64,000 bases of DNA from Alteribacter aurantiacus DSM 18675 (GTDB lineage Bacteria; Bacillota; Bacilli; Bacillales; Salisediminibacteriaceae): the NCBI RefSeq assembly GCF_000429705.1, contig NZ_KE386941.1:1-64000 (forward strand), given 5' to 3'. The position numbers and the translations under genes are program-made. The stretch's first letter is position 1; each line of letters starts with the position of its first letter. Positions 42,179 through 51,130 of the stretch are shown piece after piece. Under the pieces are notes generated by a model. That model saw only the letters and a program-made list of their open reading frames with translations. It made no database searches and was not told the DNA's origin.

Positions 42179-42722
42179 ATGCCTTTGATGCCAGGCACTA
42201 TGTTTAACCTTTCACATGGTGCCTGACCCCGTGCTCATGTATTCACAAACACAGTTTTTCGCTGTTTCATTGTACCTACTTGAGAATAGGAGTGGGGCTC
42301 AAATCATGAAAAGTCCGATTACTATGATCCTTGGTTTCTTCCAAATATTATCCTAATATATTGCTGGTGTCAGGTGGGGGATATGGTGCAATCTGTTAAA
42401 TAATGTGGATGATGCAGGTTGATTGCGTAATATTTATTAAGAAATTATGTAAGGAGATGAACCCTTGTAATTACGCTATTTTCGGACTGAATGTTTAGAA
42501 AGATTAAATAGTAATATAGTTTTTAGCCTTTACAAGAGGATCAAGATGTAGTAGTTTTGTACATAACATTTTTTCGCCGAACATTCGGACGAAAAGGGCA
42601 ATACGAATGTGATGAGAAGAAAGAGGCATACGTTAAATTTTCAGAATTTATAACATTTTCCGTATAATCACTTTACTCTTTCTATTTCAGTAAGTGTTGC
42701 AGACATTCAAGGGGGAAACAAC
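42179..42722 (+). other. Intergenic region before peptide-binding lipoprotein (no gene)
   Basis: About 540 bp. It holds a GGTGCCTGRCACC-type palindrome (42188-42232) and a second half-site (42367-42379). ACATTTTCCGTA occurs at 42653-42664 and overlaps TATAAT at 42663-42668, the likely -10 box of the next gene. No coding region is evident. Confidence 0.55.
42188..42232. repeat. GGTGCCAGGCACC-type palindrome, copy 1
   Basis: TGCCAGGCACTATG and CATGGTGCCTGACCC form the two arms around TTTAACCTTTCA. Same family at 44411-44490, 50170-50222 and 51080-51128. Confidence 0.75.
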
Positions 42723-44330
42723 ATGTTTAAAAGCAAAACACTCAAAGCAGGAGCGATGTCGCTCGCACTGGCGTCACTAGTCGCCGCATGTGCAAGTGAA
42801 CCAGATCAAGAAGCAGGTGGCGGCGATGATGGTCAGCCGCAAGAAGAAGGTAACGGGGAATCAGGCGGTGACCTGAAAATCGGTGTCCATTCCGATATTA
42901 CTACACTCGATCCTCATACAGCGAGTGATGTTCCTTCTGGCCAGGTCCATACGGCCATTTACGAAACACTGACTCGATTTGACGAAGACATGGAATTGGA
43001 ACCATTACTAGCTGAGAGCTGGGAAGCGAAAGAAGAGAACGTTTGGGAATTTAAGTTGGTTGAGGGTATTCAATTTCACGACGGTACGGACTTTAACGCT
43101 GAAGTCGTGAAAGCAAACGTTGAACGTATTTTGGATGAGGAAATTGCTTCACCTCGTGCCATTCTGTTTGAAGTCATTGATGAGGTAAATGTAATAGACG
43201 ACTATACGGTGGAATTTATCACATCAGAGCCTTTTGCACCATTGCCTGATCACTTTGCCCACTACGCATCAAGTATGGTAAGTGCCGACTCCATTGAAAA
43301 AGACTACGCTGCGGTGGAGGATGGTGCGCAACCTGGTGATACCATCAACGAAGAGCCGGCTGGTACAGGATTCTTTTCTTTTGAAGAATGGAATTCCGGT
43401 AGTGAAGTGAAGCTTGTAAACTTTGAAGATTACTGGGGAGAAAATGCAAAAGTCGATACAGTCACATTCGAAGTTATTTCAGAAGACTTAACGCGACTTG
43501 GTAACCTTGAAACTGGAGACTTGCATATCATTGATCCTGTTACACCAAGTGATATGAGTCGTGTAGAAGCAAATGAAAATACAGACATTTACATCCGTGA
43601 TGGAGCAAGCATCTCTTATCTTGGATTCAATATGGAAAAAGAACCATTTGATGATCCTCGGGTCCGTCAAGCATTGGATTTGGCCCTTGATAAAGAAGCC
43701 ATTTTAAACGGAGTCCTTGAGGGAACAGGGGAAGCTGCGAACGGTCCGATTAACGATACGCAATTTGGCTACAGTGAAGACATTCCTGTAAAAGAGCGTG
43801 ACGTTGAAAAGGCGAAAGAACTACTTGCTGAAGCCGGATACGAGGACGGTTTTGAAACAACAATCTGGACAAATGACACTCGTGAACGTTTAGATATCGC
43901 AGAGCTTGCTCAAGCAAACTTTGAGGAAATCGGTGTTGATGTCTCCATCAATCAAGTTGAATGGGGAGCTTACCTTGAAGCGACAGGAGCAGGGGAACAT
44001 GATATGTTCATTCTAGGCTTGTCCCTTGGAACGGGTGATGCAGATTACCCTCTTCACATGCTCTTCCACTCTGAGAACGCAGGGCCTCCGGGGAACCGCG
44101 TATTCATGAAAGACGATTCGTTTGACGATCTTCTTCAAGAGGCGCGAGTAGAGCAAGATGAAGATACACGTGCAGGGCTTTATAAAGAAGCGGTTGAATA
44201 CTTGAATGAAGAAGCACCGATGTCATTCTTGTACCACCCGTCCCACGTAATGGGGCACCAGCAAAACGTTGAAGGATTTTGGGCTGACGGATCTGGAATC
44301 TACCAGCTTCAAAATGTAACCATTAACTAA
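42723..44330 (+). CDS. Peptide/nickel-type ABC substrate-binding lipoprotein
   Basis: A 535-aa lipoprotein of the SBP_bac_5 (OppA/GsiB-like) family. The signal peptide ends in the lipobox LVAAC (C23), then an acidic Gly-rich linker. The mature part starts LKIGVHSDITTLDPHTASD and has EFKLVEGIQFHDGTDFNAE and FDDPRVRQALDLALDKEAI, standard SBP_bac_5 signatures. It is very acidic, as expected for an extracytoplasmic protein of a halophile. AAGGGGG precedes the ATG. No permease or ATPase gene is adjacent, so it is an orphan binding protein, possibly serving with the nearby peptidase and hydrolases. Confidence 0.92.
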   Translation: MFKSKTLKAGAMSLALASLVAACASEPDQEAGGGDDGQPQEEGNGESGGDLKIGVHSDITTLDPHTASDVPSGQVHTAIYETLTRFDEDMELEPLLAESWEAKEENVWEFKLVEGIQFHDGTDFNAEVVKANVERILDEEIASPRAILFEVIDEVNVIDDYTVEFITSEPFAPLPDHFAHYASSMVSADSIEKDYAAVEDGAQPGDTINEEPAGTGFFSFEEWNSGSEVKLVNFEDYWGENAKVDTVTFEVISEDLTRLGNLETGDLHIIDPVTPSDMSRVEANENTDIYIRDGASISYLGFNMEKEPFDDPRVRQALDLALDKEAILNGVLEGTGEAANGPINDTQFGYSEDIPVKERDVEKAKELLAEAGYEDGFETTIWTNDTRERLDIAELAQANFEEIGVDVSINQVEWGAYLEATGAGEHDMFILGLSLGTGDADYPLHMLFHSENAGPPGNRVFMKDDSFDDLLQEARVEQDEDTRAGLYKEAVEYLNEEAPMSFLYHPSHVMGHQQNVEGFWADGSGIYQLQNVTIN

Positions 44331-44358
44331 TGACAGGCATAGAATAAGAAAAGGTGTA

Positions 44359-44398
44359 ACGTGCCGGGCGAAGGAGCGACTTCGTCCGGCACGTTTTC
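44359..44398 (+). terminator. Terminator after binding-protein gene
   Basis: ACGTGCCGG/CCGGCACGT stem, extended by GCGAAG/CTTCGT, with TTTTCTTT. Confidence 0.92.
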
Positions 44399-44410
44399 TT
44401 TGTGCTAGAT

Positions 44411-44490
44411 GTCGGGGTCTGACCCCATGAGAAGGGCTTCACACAGTGCCAGACCCTACGTGAATAATCACACACAGTGGCAGGCCCCAC
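44411..44490. repeat. GGTCTGACCCC/AGTGCCAGACCC palindrome, copy 2
   Basis: GTCGGGGTCTGACCCC, then CACACAGTGCCAGACCC and CACACAGTGGCAGGCCCCAC: three arms of the family in tandem between convergent genes. Confidence 0.72.
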
Positions 44491-44494
44491 AGAC

Positions 44495-45685
44495 TTACAT
44501 ATACAAGCTTGCCAAAAAGATACCCAAGTTCTCTTCATACATTTCATCGAATTGGTCGATGGGCAAAGGATTCACACCGAGTCCTAGTTCCACAGTAAAG
44601 CCGGGGCGACGGAATTCCTGAATAAACCAATCTTTGTATCCTGCATAGCTTTCTACATACTGGATCGGTTCAAACCCCGATACTCTTGCAAACTCATTGA
44701 CAATGCCTTCTGATTCTTCAGGTTCAAGCCCTTCGTAACCCCAAAAGATAACCTTACCTTGCGTATGATAAGCAAGGACGCGATCAAAATCCGATTCTTT
44801 TGTAAGATCCGCCATTGCAATGGACTCGGGTTCCGTTAACGGTGCATAACCTGGGAAATCCCGAGGAGCCGGGTTTTGCGGTTTTGTTTCTGCTTCTTCT
44901 TCCCACCGTGCAGGAAATTGATTGTTTAAATCTACTCCGCGTATGTTTGCTTTCCAATCTGAGAAGTCCGTGCTGTTATTGTTAATCGCCAGCACATCGC
45001 TTCGGTAAGGCTCCTCTTCAGGAAGACCGTTAATGAGGAGATCCACTCCATCAGGGTTTACATTAGGTACAATGGACAAGGTGATAGAAGTAAACAACGG
45101 AAGCAGGGCAAGGCCTCTTAAAGGTTCGTTGTTTACTAGACCCAATAAGTAAGCATCCAGTGTTTGCATTAGTATTGGAGTTGTAATCCATTCATGGGCG
45201 TGAAAAGAGCCGTTCATGTGGACGCGCTTCTCTCCCGTTCCTACTTGGATTTCATACAGATTTTTCCCCATGACCGATTGTCCGATGGTTCTGACGGTTA
45301 TAAACGGATAAATCTCTTCGAGGACTTGAATGTCTGCGACCATGGAAGCAAAGTCATAGTCTCTCGCCCCTTGAACGATGGGGGAGCGGACTCTTATGGG
45401 GATAAAGATCTGCTGATTGACCTGAAGTTGAAATGGATTGATTCCGGGATTTACAAGCTGAATCATATCTGTGGAGGCTCCGATTCGCTGCCCGATCGTC
45501 CAAAAGGAATCTCCAGGTTGGATTGTATACGCACTCAAATAAAATCCCGGTATTTTAACAATCTGACCAATTTGCAGGCGATTGGGATCAATACCAGGAT
45601 TGGAAGCGGTTAGTAAAGGAAGGGGTACGGCAAACAATTGGCTTAAAAACCAGAAGCTATCCCCTTGACGGATCCGGATGTTCAT
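44495..45685 (-). CDS. LysM/M14 gamma-D-glutamyl-meso-diaminopimelate peptidase
   Basis: A 396-aa cell-wall peptidase that cuts the gamma-D-Glu-mDAP bond of stem peptides. Two LysM modules (about 2-45 and 52-97) bind peptidoglycan. The M14 carboxypeptidase domain (about 108-396) has H162-x-x-E165 (FHAHEW), VNPDGVD, the third zinc ligand in AYHTQG and the general base in FTVELGLG. No signal peptide is present, as in Bacillus endopeptidase I/YqgT. ATG 45685 follows AAGGAGG by 9 nt. It lies downstream of a MurE-like gene on the same strand. Confidence 0.92.
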   Translation of the reverse strand: MNIRIRQGDSFWFLSQLFAVPLPLLTASNPGIDPNRLQIGQIVKIPGFYLSAYTIQPGDSFWTIGQRIGASTDMIQLVNPGINPFQLQVNQQIFIPIRVRSPIVQGARDYDFASMVADIQVLEEIYPFITVRTIGQSVMGKNLYEIQVGTGEKRVHMNGSFHAHEWITTPILMQTLDAYLLGLVNNEPLRGLALLPLFTSITLSIVPNVNPDGVDLLINGLPEEEPYRSDVLAINNNSTDFSDWKANIRGVDLNNQFPARWEEEAETKPQNPAPRDFPGYAPLTEPESIAMADLTKESDFDRVLAYHTQGKVIFWGYEGLEPEESEGIVNEFARVSGFEPIQYVESYAGYKDWFIQEFRRPGFTVELGLGVNPLPIDQFDEMYEENLGIFLASLYM

Positions 45686-45747
45686 ATGCTTTAACCTCCT
45701 TCTTTTCATACCTATGAAGAAAGAAAGGCGGTCATACTGCTGTACAA

Positions 45748-45772
45748 AGAAAAAACGGCTTCAATGAGCCGT
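45748..45772 (-). terminator. Terminator between MurE-like and peptidase genes
   Basis: AAACGGCT/AGCCGTTT stem with six-T tail on the minus strand, starting 2 nt after the MurE-like stop. Confidence 0.85.
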
Positions 45773-45773
45773 T

Positions 45774-47273
45774 TCACGTTTGGAACTTTTGATTTTTTTC
45801 AGAGAGGAAATATTGTTCTAATGTCTCTGTTTCGGAGTATGGCACTTCTTCTCCATTAACGAATTGATGACCAACAAACCCGATGCCAGTCAAAAGAACG
45901 ATGTCTCCTTCTTCAGCATAAGAGAGCGCTTTATGAACACCTTCTGCCCGGTCCAGAGCAGTGCTGATGGACGGATGGATTGGATCTTGGAAGCCACTTA
46001 ACACGCCTGTTACAATATCCCGTCTGTCCAAACGATCGGGGTGATCGACTGAAACAACGATGTGATCGGCTTGTCCTTCGACTGCCGCTCCCATATTTGG
46101 CCACTGGGCTGGGTCTCCACCACCGGCACCGGTTACAAGGACAATGAGCTTCCGATGTGAAAAAGACTTTACGGCTGTTATGACGTTAGTAAGAGCATCC
46201 GGCGAGTGGGCGAAATCCATAATGATCTTATAATCGCTCAAGCTTTCTTCAATCTGAAAGCGACCTTCTGGAGGCGTAATCGTTCTTAATCCTTCCAAAA
46301 GGAGTGGAACAGGCACATGCAAGTGTAAACAGGCGCCCAAAGAGGCAAGGAAATTGGAAATGTTATACTCACCGAAAAGAGGTACAAGGACAGGAATCCG
46401 CTCTTTTTTGATATACAAATCCATGGATGTTCCTGCGGATGTGACCGTCATGTTTTTCACATAGATATCTGCTTCTTCCTTGATGCTGTAAGTGAGTAAC
46501 GGTCCCCTAAACTCGTTGATGATATCGTGACTCATGCCTTGATCGTCCAAATTGACAACCGCTGTTTTTACATGGCGAAAGAGTTTCAGCTTGGCTCGTT
46601 TATAGGCATCAAAGGAACCATGGAAATCGAGATGTTCAGGGGTTAAATTCGTATGCACACCTACATCAAACGTCACGCCATCTACTCGCTTTTGTTCGAT
46701 GGCGATAGATGTAGCTTCCAAAGAAACAGCTTGTAAACCTTCCTCATAAAAACGATGGAAGATGTATTGCAGATCCGGAGCTTCAGGAGTTGTGTGGGTA
46801 GTGTGATTAAAATTGCGGCGTATGCGGTCATCCCACACACCATTCGTACCGATTAGTCCGGTAGGAACCTTAGCCTTATTCAAGAGGGATCGTACAAAAG
46901 AAGACACGGTCGTTTTCCCGTTGGTCCCGGTTACGGCAACGGTTTTAAGCTTTTCGTGCGCTCGGTCATAAAGCAGGATGGACAAGTAAGACATAAAGGA
47001 TTGTGCGTCACTGACCTGTACGAATGTGGTGTTAGGGTACTGGACACTTCCTTGTTCAAGTCGGTCGGCGTCTGTACCGACGACGATGGAAGCTCCTTTT
47101 TCGCACGCTTGTGAAAGATAGTTGTGACCATCGGTTCTTGTTCCTTTCACACAAATGAACGCCGTGCCAGGTTCAACTTTTCTTGAATCATATGTAATGG
47201 AATTGAAGGATGTGTCTGATAAGCCCCAGTGATAAATGAAGTGAGGGTGTGAATCGTGAAACGATAATAGCAT
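45774..47273 (-). CDS. MurE-family ligase paralogue, non-canonical
   Basis: A 499-aa Mur ligase. The N-terminal UDP-binding domain has the SITYDSRKVEPGTAFICVKG pattern of MurE. ATP loop GTNGKTT is at 116-122, THTTPEAPDL follows, and MDFAHSPDAL is near 352-361. The C-terminal domain is divergent: the amino-acid motif DNPR of diaminopimelate MurE is D-H-P-D here (410-413), and the GCGGDRDxxKRP stretch reads GAGGGDPAQWPNMG. It lies outside any dcw cluster, so it is probably a second MurE-like ligase with a different third substrate. AAAGGAG lies upstream of ATG 47273. Confidence 0.85.
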   Translation of the reverse strand: MLLSFHDSHPHFIYHWGLSDTSFNSITYDSRKVEPGTAFICVKGTRTDGHNYLSQACEKGASIVVGTDADRLEQGSVQYPNTTFVQVSDAQSFMSYLSILLYDRAHEKLKTVAVTGTNGKTTVSSFVRSLLNKAKVPTGLIGTNGVWDDRIRRNFNHTTHTTPEAPDLQYIFHRFYEEGLQAVSLEATSIAIEQKRVDGVTFDVGVHTNLTPEHLDFHGSFDAYKRAKLKLFRHVKTAVVNLDDQGMSHDIINEFRGPLLTYSIKEEADIYVKNMTVTSAGTSMDLYIKKERIPVLVPLFGEYNISNFLASLGACLHLHVPVPLLLEGLRTITPPEGRFQIEESLSDYKIIMDFAHSPDALTNVITAVKSFSHRKLIVLVTGAGGGDPAQWPNMGAAVEGQADHIVVSVDHPDRLDRRDIVTGVLSGFQDPIHPSISTALDRAEGVHKALSYAEEGDIVLLTGIGFVGHQFVNGEEVPYSETETLEQYFLSEKNQKFQT

Positions 47274-47410
47274 AGGTATAGCTCCTTTTTTACAACCCGT
47301 ATTTGTAGCGTAGTATGTGTTATTTCGTAAACTTCTATTAATAGGACGAAAAGGTAAATCGTGTAGGTTGCTATATCGCTTTACTACCCTAAATGGTTTA
47401 GAACTAAACG

Positions 47411-47456
47411 TAATGTAAAACGAAACAAGCCGGAAGAGCGTGATCTCTGCCGGCTT
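47411..47456 (-). terminator. Terminator after 150-aa gene
   Basis: CAAGCCGG...CCGGCTTG stem (long, with AGAG/CTCT extension), followed on the minus strand by TTTCGTTTTAC. Confidence 0.85.
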
Positions 47457-47467
47457 GACTACGTTTA

Positions 47468-47920
47468 TTAAATTCGTGTAAATCCTTCTTCATCAAGGTA
47501 TTGGGCTGCTTGTTTGTATGAAACGAACGTTCCATCGAGCCCTGTATCGGCATACACATTCCACGTATCGCCTTCTTTGATAACGGTAAGGGTTTGCGTG
47601 TTGTCGTTGATCCATACTTCTTCTTCCTCAACTGATTCTGGCTGAGGTGTTAGAGAGGAAATGGATTTTTCGATCACGGAACGAAGGGCTCGCTCGGTGA
47701 AGTTACGAATGTTCACCATTCCTTTATCGTTGATTTCATAGCCCGTAAGCTCTCCGGCATAGACAAAGCCATTACCGTTGGGGTGTAGGTGATAAACCAC
47801 GTTCTTTTTTTCCAATGCGCTATCAGGATAGTGAAAGTTCACTCTTCCCATAGACACGTCATGTCGCTCCAATTCCGGAAACGATTCAATAATGTTGAGT
47901 TTTTCTTCAAATGTTAACAT
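47468..47920 (-). CDS. Conserved-looking hypothetical protein
   Basis: A 150-aa cytoplasmic protein. The first ~85 residues mix helix and strands (LNIIESFPELERHDVSMGRV, HLHPNGNGFVYAGEL), an acidic linker (SVEEEEVW) follows, and the last part has strands (TLTVIKEGDTWNVYAD) plus a helix (YKQAAQYLDEE). No family is recognised. ATG 47920 is chosen because GGGAGG lies 6 nt upstream. It is a single-gene unit with its own terminator. Confidence 0.7.
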   Translation of the reverse strand: MLTFEEKLNIIESFPELERHDVSMGRVNFHYPDSALEKKNVVYHLHPNGNGFVYAGELTGYEINDKGMVNIRNFTERALRSVIEKSISSLTPQPESVEEEEVWINDNTQTLTVIKEGDTWNVYADTGLDGTFVSYKQAAQYLDEEGFTRI

Positions 47921-47957
47921 AGTGCCTCCCGTATCTTTCGTCCATCTTAGTATAACC

Positions 47958-47999
47958 AAGGCATTGAAAAAGTTAAAGATCGAACTTTTTCAGTGCCTT
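47958..47999. repeat. AAGGCATTGAAAAAGTT palindrome, copy 1
   Basis: AAGGCATTGAAAAAGTT and AACTTTTTCAGTGCCTT are near-perfect complementary arms around AAAGATCG. A full second copy is at 61607-61649 and a partial one at 52579-52610. Confidence 0.85.
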
Positions 48000-48142
48000 C
48001 TACACAAACAAGGGTGAAGAATTAAAACGTTCACCGGATATTCACATTCTTCAAATTAAGTTTAAGAATAGTCAAATAGTTTAATAGACTTTTCCCTTCA
48101 ATTTGTTAAAATAGAAGTAGTAATTGTAAGGGAGCGTTCGTT

Positions 48143-48784
48143 ATGAAGCTGTGGTTCCAAAAGATATCCATTGTTTTGATTACATTTATGACCCTGGGAA
48201 TGTTTATCCCACCTACATACTTAGATACGAATGCTCAGTCCTCCAAAGGATTGGATGATACGGACGCCGACGGAGACTTGGCTTCTTTATCCGAGGAAGA
48301 CGCAGGTCTGCCTGAAGATGAGCTTGATTTAGATGACGACGACCTTTTACTAGATGATGATCTCATTGATGGTGAGACCCTTGAGGAAGCCATTGAGCGA
48401 ATTACGGATGAGGCGAAAGAGCAGACCCTTCGCAAATTAGGGCCAAAAATCGCCAAGCAAGTAGAAGATGATGTACTGAATGCGATCATGCCAAACATAG
48501 AAGAAGTACTAAACACCATCGTTGAACAAGCAGAGGATAACCGTTATCAAAACTTCGTTGTAGCAGAGGAACCCGCAGCTGGATACGGCGAACGGATTTT
48601 TAACATCTATGATAGTGAAGCGAACGAAGACGTGGCCAAATTTCACGTCCGCCGGGATAACCGACCGAAAAACGGCTACTGGTTCAACTTTCATTACCAC
48701 TTAAGCTCTGACGGATTCGAAGAACACCATGAGCTAGGTGAGGTCTATTGGGATAAAAACACACCACCGAAGTGGATGTCATAA
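48143..48784 (+). CDS. ypjP: YpjP family protein
   Basis: A 213-aa exported protein. The N-terminus MKLWFQKISIVLITFMTLGM is a hydrophobic signal or anchor, followed by a very Asp/Glu-rich stretch (about 38-80) and the YpjP C-terminal domain with AGYGERIFNIYD, AKFHVRRDNRP, YWFNFHYHL and the ending GEVYWDKNTPPKWMS, nearly identical in pattern to B. subtilis YpjP. Function is unknown. A good ribosome site (AAGGGAG) is upstream. The acidic linker is longer than I recall for B. subtilis, in line with a salt-adapted host. Confidence 0.93.
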   Translation: MKLWFQKISIVLITFMTLGMFIPPTYLDTNAQSSKGLDDTDADGDLASLSEEDAGLPEDELDLDDDDLLLDDDLIDGETLEEAIERITDEAKEQTLRKLGPKIAKQVEDDVLNAIMPNIEEVLNTIVEQAEDNRYQNFVVAEEPAAGYGERIFNIYDSEANEDVAKFHVRRDNRPKNGYWFNFHYHLSSDGFEEHHELGEVYWDKNTPPKWMS

Positions 48785-48988
48785 CAGAAGAAGCCCTTCT
48801 TACATGGAGGGCTTTTTTGTTTGACCAAAGTATAGAGGAACGATTGCGTGTGAAGAACCAGGACCCCAAGATAAAAAGAAACTGGATCGCGTAACACCTT
48901 CACCCGTTTCCGTTGGACAACACTCAATTGAATGAACAACACGAAGTATAGTAAAATGTGCAGAGACACAAAGAGAAAAGGTGAACGC

Positions 48989-50110
48989 ATGAAAACATAT
49001 ATCGTAATCGGATCAGGTATTTTAGGAGCATCTACGGCTTACCACCTTGCAAAAGAAGGGGCGCGTGTGGTTGTGATTGATAGAAAAGACGAAGGGCAGG
49101 CGACGGACGCTGCTGCAGGAATCATTTGTCCGTGGCTGACCCAACGCCGAAACAAACCGTGGTTTCGACTCGTAAAAGGAGGCGCAACTTATTATCCAAC
49201 TTTGGTGGAGAAGCTTCAAGCGGACGGAGAGAGTGAAACAGGATACGCCAAAGTAGGGGCGATGATTATGCACCACGAAGAGCATATGATTGACCGTATT
49301 GAAAAGCGGGCCGAAGAACGAAAGCCGACCGCCCCTGAAATGGGAGAGGTGACAAGACTATCTCCTCAAGAGACGCAAGAGCGCTTTCCTGTATTAAGTG
49401 ACGCATACGGAGCGATCCACGTGAGCGGAGGCGCACGAGTGGATGGGAGAGCCCTTCGAAACGCTTTAATGAATGGAGCAAAAAAGAATGGAGCCCAGTT
49501 TATTTCCGGGGACGGAACGATTCGATATAACGACGACCGAGCAACTGGTGTAGAAGTGAATGGAGAGACGATCAAAGGGGATGCCGTGATCGTAACGGCT
49601 GGTGCTTGGGCAAGAGAAATTCTCGAAAAGGTTGGCGTGAGGTTTATGGCATCCTCACAAAAAGCGCAAATCGTTCACTTGGACATGCCTGATACAGACA
49701 CAAGTGAATGGCCTGTAATCATGCCGCCGAGCCGATTGTATATGCTCACTTTCGGACCGGGAAGAGTCGTTGTTGGAGCGACACATGAAGATGATGTAGG
49801 CTTTGATCCCCGTCCAACAGCGGGAGGCATTCATGAAGTCCTTAATCGTGCATTGGAAGTGGCACCGGGGTTAACAGATGCCTCTTACGTAGAAACAAGG
49901 GTTGGATTTAGACCCTTCACACCAAACTTTTTGCCGGTAGCAGGACCGGTTCCAGGAAAAGAAGGACTTTACGTAGCGAACGGATTAGGCTCTTCCGGAC
50001 TAACATCAGGACCTTATCTAGGAGCCCAACTGGCAAGGCTTGTGATGGGAAAACAAACCGATCTCGACATGTCCGACTATGACATCTCCATCGCCATTGA
50101 AGAAGAATAG
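48989..50110 (+). CDS. FAD-dependent amine/amino-acid oxidase (DadA/ThiO-like)
   Basis: A 373-aa flavoprotein of the DAO family. The dinucleotide motif IVIGSGILGASTAYHLA is at the N-terminus, VIDRKDEGQATDAAAGII follows, and the C-terminal FAD-contact region is VETRVGFRPFTPNFLPVAGP with VANGLGSSGLTSGP. Likely substrates are D-amino acids, glycine or N-methyl amino acids; the sequence does not decide. ATG 48989 has AAAGGTG upstream; in-frame ATGs further 5' lack ribosome sites. Single-gene unit. Confidence 0.9.
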   Translation: MKTYIVIGSGILGASTAYHLAKEGARVVVIDRKDEGQATDAAAGIICPWLTQRRNKPWFRLVKGGATYYPTLVEKLQADGESETGYAKVGAMIMHHEEHMIDRIEKRAEERKPTAPEMGEVTRLSPQETQERFPVLSDAYGAIHVSGGARVDGRALRNALMNGAKKNGAQFISGDGTIRYNDDRATGVEVNGETIKGDAVIVTAGAWAREILEKVGVRFMASSQKAQIVHLDMPDTDTSEWPVIMPPSRLYMLTFGPGRVVVGATHEDDVGFDPRPTAGGIHEVLNRALEVAPGLTDASYVETRVGFRPFTPNFLPVAGPVPGKEGLYVANGLGSSGLTSGPYLGAQLARLVMGKQTDLDMSDYDISIAIEEE

Positions 50111-50118
50111 CACCAAAA

Positions 50119-50158
50119 CGAAAAGCGCAGCTCAAATCAGAGCTGCGCTTTTCGCTTC
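50119..50158 (+). terminator. Terminator after oxidase gene
   Basis: Perfect 15-bp stem CGAAAAGCGCAGCTC/GAGCTGCGCTTTTCG, 6-nt loop. Confidence 0.85.
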
Positions 50159-50169
50159 TGTGCCTCTTC

Positions 50170-50222
50170 GGTGTCAGACCCTGTGTGAAAAAGTGAGCAG
50201 GGGGTCTGGCACCACGTGAAAG
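50170..50222. repeat. GGTGTCAGACCC/GGGTCTGGCACC palindrome, copy 3
   Basis: GGTGTCAGACCCTGTGTGAA and GGGGGTCTGGCACCACGTGAA are the arms; the family has CACACAGGG-like inner flanks in all copies. Confidence 0.8.
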
Positions 50223-50262
50223 GATCCACAAAGCACTAGGCGCTCAGGGAATAAAAAAACCG

Positions 50263-50293
50263 TTGACTCTTACGTTGCGTTATTGTTTATAGT
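50263..50293 (+). promoter_or_regulatory. MerR-type promoter with 19-bp spacer
   Basis: TTGACT (50263-50268) and TATAGT (50288-50293) are 19 bp apart, the over-long spacing that MerR-family activators correct. CTTAC (50269-50273) and GTAAG (50292-50296) form an inverted repeat across it. It lies 20 bp before the MerR gene, so autoregulation is likely. Confidence 0.75.
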
Positions 50294-50313
50294 AAGTGTT
50301 GAGGTGATCACCC

Positions 50314-51069
50314 GTGTATCGAATTAAAGAAATTGCGCAGTTAAGCGGTGTAAGTGTGCGCACACTTCACCATTATGATGATATCGGTTTGCTACGACCG
50401 GCAGAAGTGAAAGAAAACGGGTATCGATTTTATGATGATGAGAGTTTAAGTGCCCTGCAACAGATTCTGTTTTTCAAAGAACTTGGGTTTTCGTTGAATG
50501 ACATTAAACGAATCTTAGACGATCCGTCATTTGACCGTAAAGAAGCACTTGAGAGTCATAAAAAGATACTCATTGAAAAGAAAGAGCGCTTAGAGAGAAT
50601 CATTAGATCGGTCGATCAAACCGTCAACGCAATGAAAGGGGAAGAGAGAATGTCAAATGAAGACATGTTCAAGCCGTTTGATATGAGTCAAATTGAAAAA
50701 CATCAAAAGCAATATGAAGAAGAAACAAAAGAGAAGTATGGTCACACCGACGCATATAAAGAATCCAAAAAAAGAACGGATTCCTACAAAAAAGAGGATT
50801 GGGAAAGAATTCAAACGGAGTGGAACCGCCTTTATCATGATCTTGCTTCCTTGATGAATAAAGAAGCAGGAGACGCCGAAGTGCAAGAACGGATCGCAGA
50901 TTATCACAAGCTCATTAACGATAACTTTTACACGTGTCCGAAAGACATGTTCCGAGGACTTGGAGAAATGTATGTAGCCGATTCTCGTTTTACTAAAAAC
51001 ATTGATAAACATGGAGAAGGATTGGCTGAGTTTCTGCGAGACGCTATTCGACTTTACTGCGATAGGTAA
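50314..51069 (+). CDS. MerR-family regulator with TipAS domain
   Basis: A 251-aa activator. Residues 1-70 are the MerR DNA-binding domain (IKEIAQLSGVSVRTLHHYDDIGLLRP), then a dimerisation helix (about 75-115), and a TipAS antibiotic-recognition domain (about 120-251) ending KNIDKHGEGLAEFLRDAI. TipAS domains bind thiopeptides and other amphipathic drugs covalently or tightly; the key pocket Cys may be C209 in FYTCPKDMF. Start is GTG 50314 with GAGGTG upstream. The promoter has the 19-bp spacer typical of this class. In B. subtilis the relative Mta activates multidrug genes. Confidence 0.92.
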   Translation: MYRIKEIAQLSGVSVRTLHHYDDIGLLRPAEVKENGYRFYDDESLSALQQILFFKELGFSLNDIKRILDDPSFDRKEALESHKKILIEKKERLERIIRSVDQTVNAMKGEERMSNEDMFKPFDMSQIEKHQKQYEEETKEKYGHTDAYKESKKRTDSYKKEDWERIQTEWNRLYHDLASLMNKEAGDAEVQERIADYHKLINDNFYTCPKDMFRGLGEMYVADSRFTKNIDKHGEGLAEFLRDAIRLYCDR

Positions 51070-51079
51070 AAAAGATTAC

Positions 51080-51128
51080 CGGTGCCAGCCACGCTGTGAA
51101 AGACTGAGCGGAGTGCCTGGCACCGAAC
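51080..51128. repeat. GGTGCCAG/CTGGCACC palindrome, copy 4
   Basis: GGTGCCAGCCACGCTGTGAAA and GTGCCTGGCACC with the same layout as copy 3, between convergent genes. Confidence 0.8.
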
Positions 51129-51130
51129 AT

